From the NCBI GenBank assembly GCA_032718475.1, contig JAUCBJ010000131.1:1-26589 (forward strand): DNA of 26,589 nt, read 5' to 3'. Position 1 is the first letter of the stretch. Each line of letters opens with the position of its first letter. A program made the translations under genes and the position numbers. The DNA is from Nemertoderma westbladi (Eukaryota > Xenacoelomorpha > Nemertodermatida > Nemertodermatidae). The notes under the pieces are model-generated. The model did no database searches and was not told the DNA's origin. It was given only the letters and a program-made list of their open reading frames with translations. Shown one piece after another: positions 9,680 to 17,936 of this stretch.

Positions 9680-11043
9680 GAGTAATAAATGCAATAATAA
9701 ATTTATTAATTATAACGAACCTGTCTTTAGACTGGGTAGTTTTTGTCTAAAGCTGAGGCCGGCAAAAACACGATGGATATATTTACCTATATATGTCACT
9801 ATATCACTCACTATGTATGTTCACCAAATGGCTTGAAACCACTTGCATGCATTGTAAAATTGTAAACGCAAGTATTTATCAATTGTTGTCTAGTTGTTGA
9901 ATAAAAAAGTTGGGAACGATTCGAAGTGCGATATTCGAAATATTTGCATATTTTCAACATTATTGAACGCGAAATTAAATACCCACAACTCCCTTGCTTG
10001 AAATGTTTTTCAGGTGATTGATATTTAGCAATTATTATGAGGTTACTTACTACTGAAATCTGACAGAATGCCAAACGTATTATTATAGTTCTATCTCTAT
10101 TCAGCCAGTTAGTGTAATGTCAAGCAGTACATCATTTATATATCGTATGTATCTATAGGGCCTAATTGTCATCGTTATAATACTGTCATCAACTTAGGCT
10201 AAGCTCAATTGTAATGCAAAGGCTTAGTAGGTTTTGTATATCTGGGACGTTTACAACAGCTGTCGATTAAACTAACAAAACCATAAAACTGAACCAGGGT
10301 GGCTGCCAGCCGGGTACCAACGGCTGTTGGGTAGACTTAAGGGAACATTTCACAAACTTTCATAGGATGCTTGTACATGTACATTATATTGGTTGCTCCG
10401 ATGTTTTTATTAGGCTAACTGAGAATGTATCAGGTATAAATACTGTAATTATAGTGTTCTTTATTTTATTTATCTAATACAGAAAAGACCCCTCCGCAGA
10501 ATAAACTGCTCTTTTGGGCCGTTTCTCAGGTTGCGGATATGGATACCATTTCACACATCATCGTAGTAATTGTGATTATGATTTGTTTGCCTAGGCGAAT
10601 GTGTATTACATTAGATGGGAGGCAGTTTTTTGGTTGATGCAAGTCATTCTTGGTTTGCATCTTCCAATCCCATCAGTTTCTTGGAGTCCGTGTAAGACAG
10701 GTTCGTTTAAAGCCATCTTGATGGCGTTCTAGTTATTATTAAATTATATATTTTATGTTACAAATATAAGACAAACAATAATAATTTTCTTAAATGATTT
10801 TCAGAATATAAACTTGAAATATAATTGCGGGGCGAGCCGCCTAATTAAAGATTTATACTTGATCAGGTTAATCTCATCTGTGTAAAAATAGGCCGCAGTT
10901 AAAGGCCATTGAAATTAAAATTTATAGATTTTCTTTATTCGTATTGATATAGACTATCCTGTACATATATACATACTATAATTATCAAGCATATAATACA
11001 TATATATCTATTTAATTATTCGTTATAAAGGTGTAATATACTT
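9680..11043. other. Region upstream of the FAAH gene
   Basis: No coding sequence supported. It holds a small inverted repeat (CTTTAGAC at 9725, GTCTAAAG at 9745), a miRNA-precursor-like hairpin (10614-10674) and a GC-richer stretch at 10490-10740. The last 300 bp before the FAAH start are very AT-rich with several TATATA runs. An in-frame TAA at 11026-11028 precedes the FAAH ATG, so the coding region does not extend further upstream without splicing. Confidence 0.4.
10614..10674 (+). other. Hairpin, possible pre-miRNA-like or element stem
   Basis: GATGGGA (10614-10620) pairs with TCCCATC (10668-10674). Further in, TTGG..GATGCAA pairs with TTTGCATC..CCAA. A nine-base asymmetric bulge (GGCAGTTTT) interrupts the 5' arm and the loop is about 10 nt. 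Length and shape are within pre-miRNA range, but the large bulge argues against a canonical precursor. Confidence 0.25.
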
Positions 11044-12915
11044 ATGGATTATTATCGTGGCGACTTCTTGACTTCGAAAAAAGTCCTGATCTGCAGTGCT
11101 TTAGGAATCTCTGGAGTAGCACTTATATACCTACATAATAATCGAATATTTTCCAAAATGCCGCGAACTAAGCAAGAACTACAAGTTCAAGTTCCCAACA
11201 TTGAATTATCTGGGAAGAAACTGCGCCTCGCTGCGTGGCTAAATTCTGGAATATTTGGTCGAATTGTAAGACCTATAGCAAGACGGACCTACAATGTCAG
11301 CGCGCTATTGGACAAAGTTATAGATGACATTCCGACATTCTTCCCAATAGAGCCGTTCATTGGCAACATTGCTAATGTTGATAACGAGCCAACGGCCAAT
11401 GATATAAGTCGAGTGGTGGATTGTCTAGATAAACCTCGAGACTTGGGTTTCCCCTTGACAACAATTCAAGATTACTCCAATGCTTACCGAACAGGGAAAT
11501 ATACACCACTTCAGATAGCTAATTTAGTTTTAGATTATTTGTATAACGATTCCTTAAGTAATGAACCTGTTAATCCATTGTCACAATATAACAAAATATA
11601 TATTCTAGAGCAGGCAAAAGAGTCCACACTCCGATTCCAATATGGCCGCCCTCTATCGGTGTTTGATGGTATACCAGTGGCTGTAAAGGAAGAGTTTGAA
11701 GTAATGGGATATCTTCACCGTCAAGGTACTTCGTTTCTAGGCGGGTCTACCGTTTGCGAACAAGATAATCTAGTCGTGGGTAGGCTAAGGAAAGCAGGAG
11801 CCATAATCCTGGGAACCTCTTGTATGCACGAGCTGGGAATAGGAACTAGCGGGTGCAACCCTAAGCAACTGGCACGCAACCCTTACCGGTCGGGTACGGG
11901 TAGCCGGCACTACACAGGGGGCTCCTCGTCTGGGTCAGCCGCCGCCGTCGCCTGGGGTCTGTGTCCGGTCGCCGTCGGGTCGGACGGGGGCGGCTCCATC
12001 CGGATACCCGCCAGTATGTGCGGCGTCGTCGGACTCAAGCCTAGCTTCGGGCGAGTCAGTCTGGGGCCCCGGAATCTCGCGTTTACGGTGGGTAGCGCTG
12101 GCTTTCTCGCCGCTACCGTGCGGGACGCTGCACTGTCGTTCTGGCTGTGCGCCGGTCCAGACCCCGCATACCACCCGGGGAGAGTTCAACCAGCTGTTAC
12201 TCCCTCCTTACAGGTGATTTCAGTTCCTAATCATTTAGAGAATTTTACTATAGCCATAGATAAGCAATACATAACGAGAGGTGTAGACCCTGAAATAACA
12301 AAGGCTATTCTCGATGTTGCCAAATATCTTGAAGTGAATTTCAAAGCTAAAATAGTTGAAATTACAATACCGGATTTAGAAGAGTCACGAATAGCACAAA
12401 TATTCTGTATTGGCTGCGAAATGGCCTCCAGTTTCTCAACATTCTCGTCGCGCCAGGTCCGCTTACTAAACCCAGAAACGCAAATGAGTATCTCTTTCGT
12501 AGACGGGACCAGCACCCAGGAGTATATGCAAGCGTGCCGTCAGCGGACACTCACGATGGGTTGGCTCCGGCGTTTATTCAAGGAGGACGGAGTCCATTGT
12601 ATCCTAATGCCCGGAACTGCCTGCACGGCTACCGCCATACAACGGCGTCACTCAACCTGTGGGTTCTCCAGTCTCGCCACTCTCAGCCAAACAATGAGGT
12701 TCGCCTTTTTAGCCAATCTAACTGGTTGTCCCGCAATAACCGTGCCTGTAGCCTATGGGGAGGAATCTGGTCTACCCATAGCCGCACAGCTGATGGGACC
12801 CTGGTGGGAGGAGAATAACCTCCTCCTATTGGCCTCCGCCATCGAACCATTCCTAGAAAGGAGACGACCTTACGACTTCTGTGATGATCTTGGTGGAGTT
12901 GCTAAACAGCGATGA
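11044..12915 (+). CDS. FAAH: Fatty-acid amide hydrolase (amidase signature family)
   Basis: The 623-residue intact single-exon frame is a serine amidase that hydrolyses fatty-acid amides such as N-acylethanolamines at membranes. Residues 12-32 form a hydrophobic N-terminal membrane anchor. The amidase signature domain covers roughly 140-610. The Ser-Ser-Lys triad is visible: Lys215 in IPVAVKEEF, Ser294 in GGSSSGS, Ser318 in GGGSIRIPA. The Ser-Ser spacing of 24 equals that of mammalian FAAH (217/241), and the Lys-Ser spacing of 79 is close to its 75. The length exceeds the usual mammalian 579 and resembles the longer (about 600-640 residue) plant and amoebal FAAH form, so the orthology class is uncertain. 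The ATG is the first after an in-frame stop at 11026. The middle of the gene (about 11880-12190) is far more GC-rich than its ends. No AATAAA lies in the first 250 bp downstream. Confidence 0.9.
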   Translation: MDYYRGDFLTSKKVLICSALGISGVALIYLHNNRIFSKMPRTKQELQVQVPNIELSGKKLRLAAWLNSGIFGRIVRPIARRTYNVSALLDKVIDDIPTFFPIEPFIGNIANVDNEPTANDISRVVDCLDKPRDLGFPLTTIQDYSNAYRTGKYTPLQIANLVLDYLYNDSLSNEPVNPLSQYNKIYILEQAKESTLRFQYGRPLSVFDGIPVAVKEEFEVMGYLHRQGTSFLGGSTVCEQDNLVVGRLRKAGAIILGTSCMHELGIGTSGCNPKQLARNPYRSGTGSRHYTGGSSSGSAAAVAWGLCPVAVGSDGGGSIRIPASMCGVVGLKPSFGRVSLGPRNLAFTVGSAGFLAATVRDAALSFWLCAGPDPAYHPGRVQPAVTPSLQVISVPNHLENFTIAIDKQYITRGVDPEITKAILDVAKYLEVNFKAKIVEITIPDLEESRIAQIFCIGCEMASSFSTFSSRQVRLLNPETQMSISFVDGTSTQEYMQACRQRTLTMGWLRRLFKEDGVHCILMPGTACTATAIQRRHSTCGFSSLATLSQTMRFAFLANLTGCPAITVPVAYGEESGLPIAAQLMGPWWEENNLLLLASAIEPFLERRRPYDFCDDLGGVAKQR

Positions 12916-13228
12916 GTGAATTCATGCAGCTGTAATTCTATTTACATTAGATAGTGATGATAGAGATAGAGATATAGAGGCCTACATACTTTCATTGACA
13001 TTGTGTTCTTTTTCATTATTCATTTTATGCTACTAAGCCTAACTAAATACCGCCTTTGCCTTTTTTGTTATGTAAAATAATAGTACTGTAGGCCCTACAT
13101 TTAAGTTACATTTGTTATTATTTAAATCGGCTATGTTGACAAATATTGACACATGAAAATTATCCCGAGTAAAAATATTGTGTGTTGAAAAATATCGATA
13201 ATATCCTGAGCTGAGAGTAAAAAATATC
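12916..13228. other. FAAH downstream region
   Basis: Presumed 3' untranslated and intergenic sequence. It includes a GATAGAGATA-type short repeat at about 12953-12978. From about 13165 degenerate copies of the following GAGTAAAAATAT array begin. Confidence 0.4.
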
Positions 13229-13341
13229 GAGAGTAAAAATATTACGAGTAACAATAACGAGAGTAAAAATATTACGAGTAACAATATCGAGAGTAAAAAT
13301 ATTACGAGTAACAATATCGAGAGTAAAAATATTACGAGTAA
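13229..13341. repeat. 30-bp tandem array, about 3.8 units
   Basis: Units start at 13229, 13259, 13289 and 13319. Each contains GAGAGTAAAAATATTACGAG followed by TAACAATATC. The units are nearly identical. The array is cut in the fourth unit after ...ACGAGTAA and resumes after the inserted element at 13818. Confidence 0.9.
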
Positions 13342-13817
13342 GTCCCCCCTCACACGGAGCAACTTGTTTCTGCAACTTGTTTCTGAAACTTGTTTCAGCA
13401 ACCTGTTGCTGGGCCCCCTCACACACAGAAACAAGTTGCTGCAACTTGTTTCTGCAACTTGTTTCCGAAACTTGTTTCAGCAACCTGTTGCTGGACCCCC
13501 TCACACACAGAAACTTGTTGCTCAAGAAAATAACAATTATTTCAAAACAAATAGCTAACATGTCCAGTCATTTATATATTATAATATCAAATCACTCAAT
13601 TTATCGAATATTACCTCTAATCTAAAAATTGGATGTAAAAAAGGTTTTTTAAAAGGTTGCTGGGTATATAACTTCCAGCAACTTGTTGCTGGACCCCCTC
13701 ACACACAGAAATAAGTTTCGGAAACAAGTTGCAGAAACTTGTTGCTGGAGTCCTCACACACAGAAACAAGTTTCGGAAACAAGTTGCAGCAACAAGTTTC
13801 TGTGTGTGAGGGGGGCC
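13342..13817. mobile_element. 476-bp inverted-repeat element inserted in the array (PIF/Harbinger-like MITE?)
   Basis: The left end is GTCCCCCCTCACAC and the right end, reverse complemented, is GGCCCCCCTCACAC (13 of 14 match). Both are followed by variants of CAGAAACAAGTTGCTGCAAC repeats. The inside is a dense alternation of AACTTGTTTC/GAAACAAGTT and GTTGC/GCAAC words with repeated CCCCTCACACACAG boundaries, so it can fold on itself many ways. The flanks are TAA on the left and TTA on the right, and the interrupted 30-bp array continues in register outside. A 3-bp TWA-type duplication is typical of PIF/Harbinger elements, but the two flanks differ by one base and no transposase is present, so the superfamily is inference. 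Confidence 0.6.
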
Positions 13818-13875
13818 TTACAATATCGAGAGTAAAAATATCGACAGTAAAAATATCGCGAGTAAAAAAATCGTG
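13818..13875. repeat. Continuation of the GAGTAAAAATAT array
   Basis: TTACAATATCGAGAGTAAAA continues the array phase broken at 13341. It is followed by shorter, degenerate units of about 18 bp (ATATCGACAGTAAAAATATC). Confidence 0.8.
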
Positions 13876-13932
13876 CCTCATGCATCGCTATGTATTTTAT
13901 TGACTAGATAGTTAGACACTATATACATGAAC

Positions 13933-14270
13933 ACCACGTCCTTGAATATAGTGCCGTTATTCAGGTACCTGACCTGCCCCCAACTCCCTCCTCCTTAGCG
14001 GTGAGCCAGGAAAATGAGCCAGGAAAAGCCATGGAAAGCTGGCCGAGCAAGGATTCCAAATATGGAAAGCTACCCATACAAGGATTCCAAATATGTAAAA
14101 CATTTGAATTTGGTTGGGAAATAGCTGAGATATGGGCATTCGAACGTTGCATGTATTTGCTTCCGCTGCAGGCATGCTACTTATGATATAAGCAAAATGT
14201 TCTAGAATATTGTGAATTTATCAAATAGAATAAATGGCCTGCAGCGGAAGCAAATAACCTACACAGTTGA
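13933..14270 (+). repeat. Dispersed repeat family A, copy A5 (rearranged)
   Basis: It starts GTCCTTGAATATAGTGCCGT and keeps GGTGAGCCAG, AAGGATTCCAAATATG (twice), AATTTGGTTGGGAAATAGCT and GAGATATGGGCATTCGAACG. The central third found in A1 is deleted, and a short piece (GGAAAGCT..AAGGATTCCAAATATG) is duplicated in tandem. The 3' part forms the 20-bp hairpin at 14154-14256 and carries an ATGTTCTAGAATATTG block also seen in A1 and A2. Confidence 0.65.
14154..14256. repeat. Perfect 20-bp inverted repeat with 63-bp loop
   Basis: TATTTGCTTCCGCTGCAGGC (14154-14173) is the exact reverse complement of 14237-14256. It sits at the 3' end of family A copy A5. A related half site, GGGGAAGCAAATACATGCAA, is in copy A2. 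Confidence 0.9.
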
Positions 14271-14818
14271 GTGGCGAATTTGGTTTTAGAGAGTCTTAAA
14301 AATCTTCCTAATTTACCATCATATTTCGAATAAACTCCCGGAGATGCCCATGATGAGCATCTACAGTAGGACTGTTGATACAGTACCTTGACATTTAGGG
14401 GAGTGTGAATGTTTTTTAGAAGAAATTAGAAGACTAATTGCATTTTGTCAGATACTTAAAGCTAATTCATATATTTAGAGTTTTAATTTTTCTCACAGTA
14501 TGCTTCTAACTAGGTGCACGTCCTAAAAAGTACAGTTTCCGTAACAACTAATAATAAGTAGGGTTAAGTATTACTTTACTACAAAAATACTGTATATTAA
14601 TAATTAAACAACGTAAACGTTGCAATTTATATTCGACAACTTGGTTTAGCTACAAAATTCAAATAAATTAGATAACACGAATTGCCGAAACAAAACTTGC
14701 TCATGAGGGTGGCCTACAGTACTGTACAATTGAAACTGAAACAAGTCACTGTGATGACTGATACGTGGATTTCAGGATAATAAAATGCAAAAACAGTAAA
14801 TTTTCTTAGTTCGGAGTA
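14271..14818. other. Region upstream of the MOLO1-like gene
   Basis: Non-coding AT-rich DNA. An in-frame TAG at 14807-14809 lies four codons before the ATG. Clear TATA or initiator elements cannot be picked out from the AT-rich background. Confidence 0.4.
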
Positions 14819-15919
14819 ATGAGTAATAAACCAGATTTATCAAAAGCTAATGTCCTTCGATTCTTATATATATTCGCCTCATTTTATCTCGGCCAAACGA
14901 CAAGCGATACCAGTCTTCCGCATCTGTCACGAGATTCCTCTATGTGCGGCTATAATTACTACTTACCAACGGGGGAGCTATTCGTGTGCGACCCGTATGG
15001 CGTTCTTTTAGGGGAGGTCGACAAGGTTAATAGGGCCTTCGCCAAATCCGTATACACCAATCGGATGAATCGATATGGAGGGTGTGGTCTCCGAGATGTG
15101 ACCTTGTATATAGTGATTCTACCTCAACTTGTCTGGCACAAAGACGGGAGTCCTTTTGTTAACACCGCCACTAAGAGCTATGCATTGGAATTGTTTCGGC
15201 TGTGGATTGAGGAAGGGCCCCCAACTTGTGAAGGCTACGCGTTGATGTATATATTCGGGAACGACTTGAAATTATCTCTTGTGATCGACGGGAAAGACAT
15301 CACCATTGATTCCAATGTGCATGATGAGATTGAACAGCGGTTCTACAAATACCGTAACCAAGGTAACCTTGTCGAGGGTTTCGTAAACATTGTAAGGGAT
15401 ATTGAGTATTACTCCTTGAATCGAAGACTCCCTTCCTCTGGAATTACTGCTGATATAACTTCCGGTGTCGGTTGTCTACTAGCTCTATTAATATTAGGCG
15501 CCCTTCTCATGCACACTAGACGATTTCCTTTGCTTAGAAACTTTCCGCTGCCTAAGATGTTAACCTTTTCACGCCAACAATCACCTAGAAACTCTATTAT
15601 CAGAAATCCACAACGGGAATTTACCAAGTCTGTTTCTGAGAACTGTTGTGAAAATGCATGTTGTTGCAAGAAGCAAGAAAACTCCTCTTGTCCGATGTGT
15701 TTTTGCGAAATGGAAAAAAAATGCACGGAAAACAGTGAAAATCTCTACAATTATCAAAGCCGTCATCTAGAATTAAACAGAAAACAAAAACGCGTCCGAT
15801 TTGTGAGTGACTGCAAATGTGTAGGTACGGATTCACGTTGCCATTGTCAAGAATGGAGACCAAACGTAAATACAAATGTAGCAAAAATAGCGAAAGTTCA
15901 GCAATGGAGGAATCTCTAA
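14819..15919 (+). CDS. MOLO1-like (TPM-fold) single-pass membrane protein
   Basis: The 366-residue intact single-exon frame has a hydrophobic N-terminus (residues 12-26, probable signal peptide). A luminal/extracellular domain (about 40-205) follows, with the MOLO1-type pattern: SSMCGY, then LFVCDPYGVLLGEVDKVNRA, then a Cys at 89 before a strand-rich LYIVILPQLV, and Cys137. A membrane helix spans about 214-232 (VGCLLALLILGALLM) and the cytosolic tail covers 233-366. The four ectodomain cysteines (43, 57, 89, 137) fit the family. MOLO-1 of Caenorhabditis elegans is an auxiliary subunit of levamisole-sensitive acetylcholine receptors, so an accessory role for a Cys-loop receptor is a family-based guess. 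The tail is unusual: basic, with 14 cysteines including CC and CCC runs, CPMCFC and CHC. No metal-binding domain is recognised there. An AATAAA occurs at 16242, 323 bp downstream. Confidence 0.7.
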   Translation: MSNKPDLSKANVLRFLYIFASFYLGQTTSDTSLPHLSRDSSMCGYNYYLPTGELFVCDPYGVLLGEVDKVNRAFAKSVYTNRMNRYGGCGLRDVTLYIVILPQLVWHKDGSPFVNTATKSYALELFRLWIEEGPPTCEGYALMYIFGNDLKLSLVIDGKDITIDSNVHDEIEQRFYKYRNQGNLVEGFVNIVRDIEYYSLNRRLPSSGITADITSGVGCLLALLILGALLMHTRRFPLLRNFPLPKMLTFSRQQSPRNSIIRNPQREFTKSVSENCCENACCCKKQENSSCPMCFCEMEKKCTENSENLYNYQSRHLELNRKQKRVRFVSDCKCVGTDSRCHCQEWRPNVNTNVAKIAKVQQWRNL

Positions 15920-16241
15920 AACTTAATATATTAATTATACTGTAGGCATACCGCAGAGTAATATTTTATACATAACAGAAGAAACATAGCAAGACGTTTC
16001 CACACAATTAGTTCTGGAAATCAGTTGAGGAATTTAAGATTTTCCATTTTTTGAAAATAAGATTACTACTATACGATATCATTGATTACTACTGTATAAT
16101 TAATTTTGTGTAAATCAAACACTATTTGGGCAATATAACTAACTTAGGAAGAAATTAGGTATCTACTGTATCTGGCTATACTACACGATGTAGAGTCTTC
16201 GCGCAGCACGTCACATATACTTGTGTTAAGTGGCAACACGA

Positions 16242-16247
16242 AATAAA
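16242..16247 (+). promoter_or_regulatory. Possible poly(A) signal
   Basis: AATAAA on the plus strand, the first canonical hexamer after the MOLO1-like stop codon (323 bp downstream). In AT-rich DNA this can occur by chance. Confidence 0.3.
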
Positions 16248-16255
16248 CATTTTTA

Positions 16256-16302
16256 TAGCGCCACATTACGGTATACCGGTACTGTAGTATTCTGTGGCGC
16301 TA
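16256..16302. repeat. Stem-loop with perfect 10-bp stem
   Basis: TAGCGCCACA (16256-16265) pairs with TGTGGCGCTA (16293-16302) around a 27-nt loop containing TACCGGTA. Confidence 0.7.
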
Positions 16303-16376
16303 AGCAATCTCTGCGGTGCACAGTAAATAAATTAGCTAAAATGTGTTAAAATATACTGTATATAAAACCAATTGTT

Positions 16377-16500
16377 ACGTACATACTTAAAAGGGAGAAC
16401 ATTAAAAAAGTTTGGTTAAAATAATATATTCTGTATAAAAAAAAAATTTTTACGTTCATACTTAAAAGGGAGTACATAAAAGCAAGTTCGGTTTAAGTTG
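16377..16500. repeat. Tandem duplication, period 75 bp
   Basis: ACGT.CATACTTAAAAGGGAG occurs at 16377 and 16452, each followed by a similar ACATtAAAAAAGTTTGGTT-type block. Confidence 0.6.
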
Positions 16501-17019
16501 TAAGTGACTAGACTAGTGACTAAAATTATAGCTGAGAGAACATGTGTTTTTTTTTGTGTTTTTGAGACGCTCGCGTTTGTCTTTGTATAGCATGTCGTGA
16601 ATGTATTGTGGCGGTGACCAGTTAAAGCTTGGTACAAAATACATCACAAAGGCTCGCAGCTTACCGCGGTTCGTGTAGGTTGGTGGAATGATTGGAGTAA
16701 CGAGCAAATGGAGAGTGGAATTTATAAACAAGAGTCGATAATGTGAAAGAAGGGCTTGGCGAGTTACAGAGTTGAAATGAAATACGATTTTACGTACTTA
16801 GAATAAGATAATTTACGATTTTCGATTTTAGAGTAGAGGTTAATCGAACGAGATGGACACGGTGGTGACTGATATTGATTTATTGAGATCATATATAGTA
16901 TAAGTAATTTGACAAACGAATGGGTTATACCGGTAAATATATATCTAAAATATATTGATACGATAAATAAAATACTGTAGTTTTAATTCTGGTATAAAAC
17001 GGCAAATATGTCTCGAAGG

Positions 17020-17064
17020 ATAGCCCCATGAGGCGTAACAACATCTCCATGGGGTTCCTCAAAA
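17020..17064 (-). repeat. LINE 3'-tail-like hairpin module, relic
   Basis: GGATAGCCCCATGAG ... CTCCATGGGGTTCCTC matches the arrangement in the 3' region of the LINE at 23682-23728 (GGATAGCCTCATGAG ... TTCATGGGGGTCCCC). AAAAAAT and GCAAAT blocks lie at comparable distances downstream. It is interpreted as a relic of a related element tail in the same orientation. Confidence 0.45.
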
Positions 17065-17155
17065 AATGATGGGGTAGGTACGAAATGTGCAAATAAATAT
17101 ACAGCTAGTACGATAGCAGATTGCAACTGGTCTAGGGTTAATTTCATACACAAAC

Positions 17156-17209
17156 GAACTTAGATCCTTCCCATAGGAACTTAGATCCTCAACATACGAA
17201 CTTAGATCC
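17156..17209 (-). repeat. 21-bp iteron mini-array, inverted orientation (3 copies)
   Basis: GAACTTAGATCC starts at 17156, 17177 and 17198, an exact 21-bp period. It is the reverse complement of GGATCTAAGTTC, the core of the large array at 17590-17936, which has the same period. The spacer bases differ between copies. Confidence 0.85.
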
Positions 17210-17589
17210 CACCTTTCTTTATATTGCTGTACCAGCTGTGTTAATGTGAAATGTCATTCCCATAGGCCAGCAGACCGTACTGTAAATATTATCACGCTTG
17301 AAGGGAAGCGAACGTTGCCACCATAATACATTGCAACGAATTAGCTATAAATTGGCAAATTGTAGTTTGTTGGTGAGTCACTCGGGATCGCAACTACTGT
17401 ACTTTATGCGCACAGTACACATGGGATCTAAGTTGGTTTATCCTCTAGCGTGTGCTAAGGAATTTGTATAAATTGGGATCTATAAGTCCACCTAAGATAT
17501 AAGTTCGGTCCGCTTTGCTTTAACGTGGGATCTAAGTTCGCTTTGCGATTAGCATGATGATTACCAAAGGATTTTAATACCATAAACTG
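17210..17589. other. Spacer between inverted and direct iteron arrays
   Basis: Contains scattered degenerate plus-orientation iterons (GGGATCTAAGTTGG near 17423, GGGATCTATAAGTCC near 17477, GGGATCTAAGTTCG near 17528). No gene is seen. Confidence 0.5.
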
Positions 17590-17936
17590 GGATCTAAGTT
17601 CACCTAGTTAGGATCTAAGTTCACCTAGATGGGATCTAAGTTCACCTAGATGGGATCTAAGTTCACCTAGATGGGATCTAAGTTCACCTAGGTAGGATCT
17701 AAGGTTACCTAGTTAGGATCTAAGTTCACCTAGATGGGATCTAAGTTCACCTAGATGGGATCTAAGTTCACCTAGGTAGGATCTAAGGTTACCTAGTTAG
17801 GATCTAAGTTCACCTAGATGGGATCTAAGTTCACCTAGATGGGATCTAAGTTCACCTAGATGGGATCTAAGTTCACCTAGGTAGGATCTAAGGTTACCTA
17901 GTTAGGATCTAAGTTCACCCAGATGTATCTACGTTC
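17590..17936 (+). repeat. 21-bp tandem array (about 16 units) with higher-order pattern
   Basis: The unit is GGATCTAAGTTCACCTAG plus a variable three-base end (ATG, GTA or TTA). Units ending GTA are always followed by a variant GGATCTAAGGTTACCTAG unit ending TTA. This gives a higher-order block of four or five units, seen three times with different numbers of ATG units. The last units degenerate (CACCCAGATG, then TATCTACGTTCG). Confidence 0.9.

Larger units (their letters stand above)
15920..17155. other. Intergenic region downstream of the MOLO1-like gene
   Basis: No gene supported. It holds a stem-loop at 16256-16302, a duplicated 75-bp-period block near 16377-16500, and a LINE-tail-like hairpin module at about 17020-17064. 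Two minus-strand frames of 72-73 codons (16416-16731) show no recognisable domain and were not called. Confidence 0.4.

Noticed and set aside
9811-10074. 87-codon minus-strand frame upstream of FAAH
   Set aside because: AT-rich, with no domain, signal or splice support.
11935-12818. Antisense and shifted frames within FAAH
   Set aside because: Shadows of the FAAH coding sequence, produced by its GC-rich core.
13229-13341. CRISPR-like array
   Set aside because: Repeats are directly adjacent with no unique spacers, and the context is eukaryotic.
13039-13881. Repetitive frames of 60-133 codons across the 30-bp array and the inserted element
   Set aside because: Low-complexity translations of tandem and inverted repeats, with no protein family resemblance.
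17590-17936. CRISPR-like array
   Set aside because: Continuous 21-bp minisatellite without spacers.
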